A stretch of 21,328 nucleotides of DNA from Betaproteobacteria bacterium. GTDB lineage: Bacteria > Pseudomonadota > Gammaproteobacteria > Burkholderiales > SG8-39. The stretch lies in assembly GCA_005881355.1 (NCBI GenBank), contig VBDM01000009.1:1-21328 (forward strand), read 5' to 3'. A program made the translations under genes and the position numbers. Below, one piece after another: positions 1 through 5,517 of this stretch (the first letter of the stretch is position 1; every line of letters starts with the position of its first letter). The notes under the pieces were generated by a model that was not told where the DNA came from, did not search any database, and saw only the letters and a program-made list of their open reading frames with translations.

Positions 1-261
1 CGGGATCTCGCGCTCGGCAAGCTCTCCCGTAAAGGCGTGCTCCTCGAGGATCTGCGCATCGGTCCAGCGCGCGGGACGGTAGAACTTGGCCACGACCGAA
101 GCCGCCTGCGGCTCCGCCGCGGCTTCGAGCCACACCTGGTAGACGCGGTTCTCGTAGCTGTTCAGCGCGAGCAGTCGCCCGTCCCCGCGCAAGCCCGCGC
201 TCGCGAGCGCGTCCAGAACGGTATCGGGTGTGAGCCCGGAGTAGGGCGGTTCGGCGGGCAT
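1..261 (-). CDS. srkA: Stress response kinase SrkA (YihE), N-terminal part, cut by window edge
   Basis: Reading the minus strand from an ATG at 261 gives 87 residues that run off the left edge. They match the N-lobe of the SrkA/YihE family (APH-like Ser/Thr protein kinases of the envelope stress response, counteracting toxin-triggered death in E. coli). The visible signature is LNSYENRVYQ followed by VVAKFYRPARW and then DAQILEEHAF; the lysine in VAKFYRP should be the ATP-contacting lysine. The catalytic loop lies outside the window. The ATG at 261 was chosen because it opens this frame; another ATG 8 bases upstream is out of frame. No clear Shine-Dalgarno precedes it, but TACAAT at 273-268 on the same strand is a good -10 box, so the mRNA may be nearly leaderless. 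The family call is firm; the start is less so. Confidence 0.9.
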   Translation of the reverse strand, partial: MPAEPPYSGLTPDTVLDALASAGLRGDGRLLALNSYENRVYQVWLEAAAEPQAASVVAKFYRPARWTDAQILEEHAFTGELAEREIP

Positions 262-267
262 CTCGCC

Positions 268-273
268 ATTGTA
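268..273 (-). promoter_or_regulatory. Candidate -10 box for srkA
   Basis: TACAAT on the minus strand (5 of 6 matches to TATAAT) ends 7 bases before the srkA ATG at 261. No convincing -35 box is seen 16-18 bases upstream. If used, transcription would start almost at the A of the ATG. Confidence 0.3.
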
Positions 274-311
274 CGGGGCGGTCCCCGGACGATCGGGGGC
301 CGGAAAACAAA

Positions 312-331
312 AGTCCGCCCGAAAGCGGACT
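312..331 (-). terminator. Rho-independent terminator of the glycine-zipper gene
   Basis: A perfect 7-bp stem (AGTCCGC / GCGGACT, loop of 6) lies 15 bases past the stop of the minus-strand glycine-zipper gene. On the minus strand it is followed by TTTTGTTTT. On the plus strand the stem also has a short T run, so it could act in both directions. It separates the upstream gene from srkA. Confidence 0.8.
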
Positions 332-346
332 TTTTACTGCCGCTTT

Positions 347-715
347 TCAGCGGCCCAGTTGGCTGCCGACTGCCGCGCCGATCATCGAACCGGCCGCGAT
401 CGAGGCGATGCGGCCGTTGCCGCCGCCTACCGTGCTGCCGATCGCCGCGCCGGCGATCGCGCCGGCGACCGCGCCCCAGGCCGGATAGGGTTGTGTGTAA
501 TACACCGGCGCGGGGGCGTAGTAGTACACCGGGGCCGGGCGATACACGACGACGGGGGAATACACGACGCCGGGCGCTTGATAGTAGACGTGCGGCCTCG
601 CATAGCCGTAGTAGACGTGCCCGTATCCGCAGTGCGCCATCGCGGGCACACTCGCAGCGAATGCGGCGGAGGCAAGTCCGCCCAGAACAAACAGCCGGGA
701 GATCTTGGTCTTCAT
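347..715 (-). CDS. Exported glycine-zipper protein, Tyr/Pro/Val-rich
   Basis: The 122-residue product starts at the ATG at 715, which has AAAGGAG seven bases upstream; the frame stays open for another 24 codons, but that part lacks export features. Residues 1-27 form a Sec signal peptide ending in VPAMA. The mature protein begins with a Tyr/Pro/Val-rich stretch with repeats of the type YYxAPxPVYY (about 30-75). It ends in a glycine-zipper segment (about 78-122; AGAIAGAAIG, AAGSMIGAAVG) like those of the glycine-zipper 2TM/outer-membrane small proteins (Rick_17kDa/YMGG-like). It should sit in the periplasm or outer membrane; there is no lipobox cysteine. The molecular function is unknown. It has its own terminator downstream and a dyad-rich control region upstream. 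Confidence 0.8.
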   Translation of the reverse strand: MKTKISRLFVLGGLASAAFAASVPAMAHCGYGHVYYGYARPHVYYQAPGVVYSPVVVYRPAPVYYYAPAPVYYTQPYPAWGAVAGAIAGAAIGSTVGGGNGRIASIAAGSMIGAAVGSQLGR

Positions 716-755
716 GGTTCGCTCCTTTCTCTGGAGGTTATGACCACGAAAACGT

Positions 756-769
756 GCCGCTCGAGCGGC
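756..769. repeat. 14-bp perfect palindrome
   Basis: GCCGCTCGAGCGGC is its own reverse complement. It lies 41 bases upstream of the glycine-zipper start, in the expected promoter or leader of that gene, so it is an operator or leader-hairpin candidate. No function is shown. Confidence 0.5.
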
Positions 770-793
770 CTGTTGACCCGCGGGCACGTAACG

Positions 794-824
794 GCTTGTA
801 AGCCCTGGATCACCGGTTACAAGC
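794..824. promoter_or_regulatory. Dyad GCTTGTAA-N15-TTACAAGC, candidate operator
   Basis: Two perfect 8-bp arms (794-801 and 817-824) lie 15 bases apart. The match continues as AAC/GTT outside the arms if one G is skipped. The centres are about 23 bp apart, near two helical turns, as expected for a dimeric regulator. The regulator is unknown. Confidence 0.45.
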
Positions 825-971
825 GTTCAGCCGTGCGTCCGGATGAGCCCGGCGACTTCCAGGCGGACCGCGGAACCGCCGACGCCTGGGGCGCTTCCCG
901 GCTGCTGCAACGGAGGGTCGTGTTTGGACTACCGCGGAAAAGCGCACACTTTACCGAGATAACACAGCCGT

Positions 972-1002
972 TTGCGATGACGCAGTGCGTCAACCGCATA
1001 GA
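972..1002 (+). promoter_or_regulatory. Possible promoter with a dyad between its boxes
   Basis: TTGCGA (972-977) and CATAGA (997-1002) are separated by 19 bases. The perfect inverted repeat TGACGCA-G-TGCGTCA (978-992) fills most of the gap. The long spacer with an internal dyad recalls MerR-type promoters, but the boxes are weak. It lies about 50 bases upstream of the ACT/V4R-like gene. Confidence 0.3.
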
Positions 1003-1051
1003 TCTGACTCGGCATGGACCTTGCTTGGTTATCGGTAAGGAGGTACGTTTT

Positions 1052-1723
1052 ATGGTCACCATCACAATCAGCGGCGCTGACCGAACGGGTTCGTTAGCCC
1101 GGATATCGACTTTCCTCGTCCGCAAGGGCTACCGTCTCGGCGCTCAGCAAGTGGCGGAATCCGGACCCGGAGCCAAGCTCGTGAGGATCAGCCTCGAGGT
1201 ATCTCAGCTCGATAAAACCAAATTGGCGGCAGAGATAAAGGGCATCAGCCCGGATTTCAGGCTGCTCAGCGTCGAAGGCATCCAGTCCGGGGGCCCTACG
1301 CTCAAGGAAATTGCCGAGCGATTTCCCGATATCGCTCCGATGGTGCGGGCGTACGCCGAATCACTCAGTCAGGAAACGCGGGATCAGGAATTGTTTCAGG
1401 CGGGCCAAAAAATAGGCGCTTTCCACTACGAGAAAGAATGGTCGTTCGGCAGTCCGCTCAAAATGCCCGTCGCATTGAGACGCAGCTTGGTTCCCGCACT
1501 GGAAAAGCTCGCCAAGGTGGATGCAACCGACGCGAGCATTGCGTTGCCGGACAGTCCGTTCTGGGGCGGCGGCAATCAAGTCAATTGTTGTGAATTCCTG
1601 ACAGGATTCATGCAGGGATTCCTGGACGCGGGCCCCCTGACAAACAACACCCGCGTGCAAAAAGCGGCGTGCAGGGCAAGGGGCGACTCGAACTGCAGTT
1701 ATACGGTCGGTTATGGTCTATAA
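1052..1723 (+). CDS. ACT domain + V4R-like putative sensor protein
   Basis: The 223-residue product starts at the ATG at 1052, preceded by a near-consensus AAGGAGGT; the same frame is open far upstream, but that part looks non-coding. Residues 1-75 (ITISGADRTGSLARISTFL...) have the pattern of an ACT ligand-binding domain: beta strand, GADRTG-like turn, helix. After a helical linker, residues 165-220 resemble the end of a V4R (4-vinyl reductase-like) domain: CCEFLTGFMQGFLDAG, then ACRARGDSNCSYTV, with cysteines at 179, 180, 207 and 215. V4R domains bind small hydrophobic ligands or metals in regulators and in chlorophyll and methane-linked enzymes. No DNA-binding or output domain is visible. 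It lies 61 bases upstream of the MHYT gene with no terminator between, so the two are probably co-transcribed. The ACT call is fair and the V4R call moderate; function is inferred only. Confidence 0.7.
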   Translation: MVTITISGADRTGSLARISTFLVRKGYRLGAQQVAESGPGAKLVRISLEVSQLDKTKLAAEIKGISPDFRLLSVEGIQSGGPTLKEIAERFPDIAPMVRAYAESLSQETRDQELFQAGQKIGAFHYEKEWSFGSPLKMPVALRRSLVPALEKLAKVDATDASIALPDSPFWGGGNQVNCCEFLTGFMQGFLDAGPLTNNTRVQKAACRARGDSNCSYTVGYGL

Positions 1724-1784
1724 TTTTTCGTCGGCAGTCGTTTGATGGACGCGTGTTTCTTTTACCCGAAAGGGGGATATTGAG

Positions 1785-2522
1785 ATGAACACCATTACTT
1801 ACGAGCCGTTACTGGTCGCGTTGTCGTATGTGATATCCGTATTCGGTTCATATACGGCGCTGCAGCTCGCCATCGCGATCCCGCAGGCGCGAACCTGGAC
1901 GGGTGTGATCAGTTCGGTGGTCGGCGCGGCCGTGGCGGTAGGCGGCGGCGCGATCTGGTCGATGCACTTCATCGCGATGAATGCGGCCGACATGGGCGTC
2001 CCCGTGGCGTACGACGCTTTCCTCACCTTTGCTTCGCTGATTGTGGGAGTCGTCGCATGCGGCGTCGGTTTGTTCGTGGTGGGACGCAGTGACGGCGGGC
2101 CGTTCAACTTGCCGCTTGGCGGGGTCTTGACCGGGCTGGGCGTCGCGCTGATGCATTACACCGGAATGGCGGCGATGATCATGCCTGCCAAGATCAACTA
2201 CGACACGAACTTGTTTGCCGCATCCATTGCCATTGCTATCGTGGCTGCGACGGTGGCGTTGTGGCTCGCGTTCAATCTGCGCGGCAATTTGCAGCGCTTC
2301 GGCAGCGCGCTCGTCATGGGGGTCGCGGTGTGCGGGATGCACTATACCGGGATGTACGCGGTGCAGTTGCAGAAAACGGGAGAAACCGTTGCTTCAACCG
2401 GCATATCCTTGTCCCCGACAGACCTGGCTTACTCGGTATTCGGGATCACTGCGGTGCTCCTTACGCTTCTGTTGATCTATAGCGCATGGAGATCGCAACG
2501 CATGCTGAGGACCGAGATATAG
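1785..2522 (+). CDS. Stand-alone MHYT-domain membrane sensor
   Basis: This 245-residue integral membrane protein has about seven hydrophobic segments. It carries the three MHYT motifs: SMHFIAM (about 59-65), LMHYTGMAAM (about 122-131) and GMHYTGMYAV (about 184-193). In this family the conserved Met and His residues are proposed to bind copper and sense O2, CO or NO. Most bacterial members are fused to GGDEF/EAL or kinase domains; this one stops after the last membrane helix (YSAWRSQRM) and has no output domain. AAAGGGGG lies about 10 bases before the ATG. It follows the ACT/V4R-like gene and is closed by a strong terminator, so the pair forms a short operon. Family certain; partner and signal unknown. 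Confidence 0.9.
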   Translation: MNTITYEPLLVALSYVISVFGSYTALQLAIAIPQARTWTGVISSVVGAAVAVGGGAIWSMHFIAMNAADMGVPVAYDAFLTFASLIVGVVACGVGLFVVGRSDGGPFNLPLGGVLTGLGVALMHYTGMAAMIMPAKINYDTNLFAASIAIAIVAATVALWLAFNLRGNLQRFGSALVMGVAVCGMHYTGMYAVQLQKTGETVASTGISLSPTDLAYSVFGITAVLLTLLLIYSAWRSQRMLRTEI

Positions 2523-2568
2523 AAGGAAAAGGGAAGCGCGACGGGAAACCGGTCGCCCTCTGATGCAC

Positions 2569-2602
2569 CCGGGCCGCGGAAATCCGCGGCCCGGCGCTTT
2601 TT
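2569..2602 (+). terminator. Strong rho-independent terminator after the MHYT gene
   Basis: A perfect inverted repeat with 12-bp arms (CCGGGCCGCGGA / TCCGCGGCCCGG, turn at AA) is followed by CGC and five T. It starts 47 bases after the MHYT stop and also separates that gene from convergent msrB. Confidence 0.85.
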
Positions 2603-2630
2603 CGGCTCCTCGATGTCCGTCCAAGCGCCG

Positions 2631-3197
2631 TCAGGCGCGTGCCGGCTCCTTGGGGATGAAGCGCAGCGCCACGCCGTTGTTGCAGTAGCGAAGACCGGTC
2701 GGCTCCGGGCCGTCGTCGAAGATGTGGCCGTGGTGCCCGCCGCAGCGCACGCAATGGTATTCGGTGCGCTCCATGAAGAGCTTGCGGTCGACGGTGGTCG
2801 CGAACACGCCGGGGATGGTCGTGAAAAAACTCGGCCAACCGGTGCCGCTGTCGAACTTCATCGCTGAAGTGAAGAGCGGCAAACTGCAACCCGCACAGAC
2901 GAATACGCCGGGACGCTTCTCACGGTCCAGCGGGCTCGTGCCGGCGCGCTCCGTGCCCTCGTGGCGGAGCACGTCATAGGCCGCCGCCGACAGGCGCTTC
3001 TTCCATTCGGCGTCCGATAGCTTCAGCGGTTCCGTGCTCACCGGCACGTCCGCGCCCTCGGCGAGCAGCAGTTTCCAGTTTTTCTGCAGGTCTTCCACTT
3101 TCACGGCTCCTTTCGCGGGCCTCTGTCCCCATCCGGGCCGAACGAAACCCGCCAGGGACAACGCTGTCAAACCTCTCAACCAGTTGCGACGATTCAT
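2631..3197 (-). CDS. msrB: Exported peptide-methionine (R)-S-oxide reductase MsrB
   Basis: The 188-residue product reduces methionine-R-sulfoxide in oxidised proteins. Zn ligands are the pairs C101/C104 (CAGC) and C149/C152 (CVRC). The core motif is FDSGTGWPSF (116-124), and the catalytic cysteine is C172 in RYCNNGVALRF. The usual resolving cysteine (GCGWPS in E. coli) is Thr119 here, so this is a one-Cys type that would need direct reduction by a thioredoxin-like partner. The N-terminus MNRRNWLRGLTALSLAGF resembles a twin-arginine signal, pointing to periplasmic repair. The ATG at 3197 has GGAGGTGA five bases upstream, and TATACT at 3225-3220 is a likely -10 box. It is divergent from the thiolase gene. 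Confidence 0.93.
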   Translation of the reverse strand: MNRRNWLRGLTALSLAGFVRPGWGQRPAKGAVKVEDLQKNWKLLLAEGADVPVSTEPLKLSDAEWKKRLSAAAYDVLRHEGTERAGTSPLDREKRPGVFVCAGCSLPLFTSAMKFDSGTGWPSFFTTIPGVFATTVDRKLFMERTEYHCVRCGGHHGHIFDDGPEPTGLRYCNNGVALRFIPKEPARA

Positions 3198-3219
3198 TTT
3201 TTCACCTCCGTAGTCCAGC

Positions 3220-3225
3220 AGTATA
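3220..3225 (-). promoter_or_regulatory. Candidate -10 box for msrB
   Basis: TATACT on the minus strand (5 of 6 matches) ends 22 bases before the msrB ATG, leaving room for the GGAGG site. No strong -35 box is seen. Confidence 0.4.
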
Positions 3226-3241
3226 GACCGCCTTGCCGGGC

Positions 3242-3315
3242 CGGGATTCCCGTCGCGTTGGTCGAAAAGAACCGAGCCCGCCTTACGGGAATGTTAGGCC
3301 TGGCCGGGTATCCCG
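3242..3315. repeat. Two copies of CGGGNNNCCCG, 63 bp apart
   Basis: CGGGATTCCCG (3242-3252) and CGGGTATCCCG (3305-3315) are both dyads and start 63 bp apart, about six helical turns. They flank the space between msrB and the thiolase gene; the second ends 8 bases before CATAAT (3324-3329), a possible -10 box for the thiolase. They could be paired operator sites. Confidence 0.4.
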
Positions 3316-3338
3316 ATCCAATACATAATGAGGCCGCT

Positions 3339-4661
3339 ATGAACGGCAACGACATCTGGCTCGCCGCGGGCTTGCGCACGCCGTTTGCGCGCGTGGACGG
3401 ACCGCTCGCCGGGCTCGGCGCCATCGGGCTCTCGGTGCCGGTCATGCGCGCGATGATAGGGCTTGAGCCCTCGTCCGCGGCCCCTCGCCCGCGTCCGGGC
3501 GAGGGGAGCATTCGCGAAGGAATTCGGCCCGATCTCCTCGTCTGGGGCACGGTGATTCCCAACCTCGGCTACTCCAACATCGCGCGCGAGGTTCAGATCG
3601 AGGCGGGCCTGGATCGTACCGTTCCGGCGTTCTCGACCGTGCTCGCCTGCTCTACGAGCATGGTGGCGGCGCTCGAAGCGGCTTCGATGCTCGGACACGG
3701 GGGCATGGCGCTCGCACTCGTCGGCGGCGTGGAAAGCATGAGCCGCGTGCAGATCGGACTTTCGCAGAATTTCTCCGACTGGCTGCGGCGCTTTTCCCAG
3801 GCGCGCTCGATCGCCCAGCGCCTTGCGTCGTTCAAGGGCCTCAGGGCGCGCGACATCCGCCTGCATATTCTCGCCGTCGAGAATCGCGCGACGGGCAAGA
3901 GCATGGGCGAGCATTGCGAGGAGATGGCGAAAGCCTGGAGCATCGCGCGCGACCCGCAGGACAGGCTCGCGCTCGCGAGCCACGAGAAGGCGGTCGCCGG
4001 ACAGAAGGCCGGATTCTTCGACGACCTGATCGTGCCGGTGGCGGGGACGTCGCGCGACGGTTTCCCCCGCGCGGACACGAGCCTCGAGCGTCTGGCGAAG
4101 CTGCAGCCTGCGTTCGACCGGACGAGCGGCAAGGGCACGCTGACCGCGGGCAACTCCTCGCCCCTCACCGACGGCGCGGCCGGCCTGTGGGTGGCGACAG
4201 GTGCGGGACTCAAGCGGCTGCCCGGGTCGCTGCCGCGCGTGCGGCTCGTCGACTGGGAGATCGCGGCGGTGGATCTCTTCACCGAAGGCCTGCTCATGGC
4301 TCCGGCGTACGCGATTCCGCGCATGCTTGCGAGAAACGGGCTTCGCTACGGCGACATCGCGCTGTGGGAGATCCACGAGGCGTTCGCCGCGCAGGTGCTG
4401 TGCAACGTTGCCGCGCTCGAAAGCCGGGACTTCCGGCGCCGGAACGCCGGGGTGGACGCTGACCTCGGCGAGTTTCCCTGGGAGCGGCTGAATCCCCACG
4501 GCGGCTCGGTCGCGCTCGGCCATCCGTTTGGAGCGACCGGCGCGCGCATTCTCTCGCAGGCGCTTAAGGAGCTCGCGGCGATGCCCAAGGGAAGCCGCGC
4601 AGTGGTGAGCATCTGCGCGGACGGGGGACTGGGCACCGTCGCGCTGCTCCAGGCGGAATGA
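3339..4661 (+). CDS. FadI-like thiolase (acetyl-CoA acyltransferase)
   Basis: The 440-residue thiolase of the FadI branch of beta-oxidation cleaves 3-ketoacyl-CoA to acetyl-CoA and a shortened acyl-CoA. Catalytic residues are visible: nucleophile C104 (VLACSTSM), H346 (EIHEAFAAQ), H395 (GGSVALGHPFGATGAR) and C426 (SICADGGLG). The motifs GLRTPFAR and MGEHCEEMAKAW also fit FadI. The ATG at 3339 is chosen over an in-frame start 27 codons upstream because it begins the conserved part and has TGAGG upstream. Compared with E. coli FadI, about 14 extra residues lie between GLRTPFAR and C104, around 43-60 (SSAAPRPRPGEGS); this stretch is encoded by a perfect inverted repeat. Its stop overlaps the start of the mlaF-like gene (ATGA). 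The true substrate chain length is unknown. Confidence 0.9.
   Translation: MNGNDIWLAAGLRTPFARVDGPLAGLGAIGLSVPVMRAMIGLEPSSAAPRPRPGEGSIREGIRPDLLVWGTVIPNLGYSNIAREVQIEAGLDRTVPAFSTVLACSTSMVAALEAASMLGHGGMALALVGGVESMSRVQIGLSQNFSDWLRRFSQARSIAQRLASFKGLRARDIRLHILAVENRATGKSMGEHCEEMAKAWSIARDPQDRLALASHEKAVAGQKAGFFDDLIVPVAGTSRDGFPRADTSLERLAKLQPAFDRTSGKGTLTAGNSSPLTDGAAGLWVATGAGLKRLPGSLPRVRLVDWEIAAVDLFTEGLLMAPAYAIPRMLARNGLRYGDIALWEIHEAFAAQVLCNVAALESRDFRRRNAGVDADLGEFPWERLNPHGGSVALGHPFGATGARILSQALKELAAMPKGSRAVVSICADGGLGTVALLQAE
3481..3506. repeat. 11-bp-arm palindrome inside the thiolase gene
   Basis: CCCCTCGCCCG (3481-3491) and CGGGCGAGGGG (3496-3506) are perfect inverted arms with a 4-base turn. It encodes APRPRPGEG-type residues in a segment absent from E. 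coli FadI. It looks like a short REP-like intergenic palindrome that entered the reading frame without breaking it. Confidence 0.6.
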
Positions 4662-5491
4662 TGCCGGCGCAAATGAATTCCTCCACCGAAAACCTCGTCG
4701 AGATCTCGGGGCTCGAGTTTTCCTACGGTCCGCGCAAGCTCCTGAAGGGCCTGAACCTCAAGATTCAGGGCGGCAAGCTCGTCGCGATCCTGGGGGCGAG
4801 CGGCTCGGGCAAATCGACGCTGCTTCGCCTGATCGGCGGGCAGGCGAAGCCCGACCGCGGAACGATCAAGGTGGCGGGCGTAGTGGTCCACGAGCTCGAT
4901 ACGCGCGCCCTTTATGCGCTGCGCCGCAAGATGGGGATGATGTTCCAGGCAGGCGGCCTCTTCACTGACATTTCGGTGTTCGAGAACATAGCCTTTCCGA
5001 TGCGCGAGCACACCAAGCTCCCCGAGAGCGTGCTCCGCAGGATCGTGCTGATGAAGCTGCAGGCGGTCGGCCTGCGCGGCACGCACGCGCTCGCGCCGAG
5101 CGAGCTCTCCGGCGGGATGGCGCGCCGCGTGGCGCTCGCGCGAGCGATTGCGGTGGACCCGATGCTCGCGATGTACGACGAGCCTTTCGGCGGACTCGAT
5201 CCCATCTCGATCAACGTGATCGCGAACCTCATCCGCCGGCTGAACGACGCGCTCGGCGCGACCTCCATCGTGGTGAGCTACGACGTGAGCGAGGCGGTGA
5301 AGCTCGTCGATTACGTCTATGTGATCGCCGATGGCGTGGTCGCGGGCGAGGGGACGCCCGACGAGATGCTCGCCTCGAAAGATCCCTACGTCTACCAGTT
5401 CATGCACGCGAAGCCCGACGGGCCGATCGCGTTTCACTATCCCGGCCGGCCGATCGGCGAGGAACTCGGGGTCAGGCGGTCGGTACGATAG
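4658..5491 (+). CDS. MlaF-like phospholipid ABC transporter ATP-binding protein
   Basis: The 277-residue ABC ATPase is closely similar along its length to MlaF, the ATPase of the MlaFEDB inner-membrane complex that moves phospholipids between membranes. Walker A is GASGSGKST (46-54), the Q-loop MFQAGGLF (Q97), the signature SELSGGMARRVALARA (148-163) and Walker B MLAMYDEP (169-176). REHTKLPE and the C-terminal FHYPG pattern are MlaF-specific. The H-loop histidine is a tyrosine (VVSYDVSEA, Y208). The ATG overlaps the thiolase stop as ATGA, so translation is probably coupled; a second in-frame ATG lies at 4673. No mlaE, mlaD, mlaC or mlaB follows; the next gene is convergent. Confidence in the family is high; whether it serves the Mla system here is not shown. 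Confidence 0.9.
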   Translation: MMPAQMNSSTENLVEISGLEFSYGPRKLLKGLNLKIQGGKLVAILGASGSGKSTLLRLIGGQAKPDRGTIKVAGVVVHELDTRALYALRRKMGMMFQAGGLFTDISVFENIAFPMREHTKLPESVLRRIVLMKLQAVGLRGTHALAPSELSGGMARRVALARAIAVDPMLAMYDEPFGGLDPISINVIANLIRRLNDALGATSIVVSYDVSEAVKLVDYVYVIADGVVAGEGTPDEMLASKDPYVYQFMHAKPDGPIAFHYPGRPIGEELGVRRSVR

Positions 5492-5517
5492 GGGACCCGG
5501 CTCGCGCGGTGCTGCCG

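Larger units (their letters stand above)
716..1051. other. Divergent control region without a gene (336 bases)
   Basis: This lies between the divergently read glycine-zipper gene and the ACT/V4R-like gene. Long open frames cross it on both strands, but none shows a ribosome site, a family match or coding character. It contains a 14-bp palindrome (756-769), an 8-bp-arm dyad (794-824) and a 7-bp-arm dyad (978-992), listed separately. I see no RNA gene. Confidence 0.6.

Noticed and set aside
269..1051. Long upstream extension of the ACT/V4R-like reading frame, and the reverse 817-1125 frame
   Set aside because: The upstream part is antisense to the glycine-zipper gene and reads as Arg/Ala/Gly-rich low-complexity sequence. 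A near-perfect ribosome site marks 1052 as the start. The reverse frame has no ribosome site and no family features.
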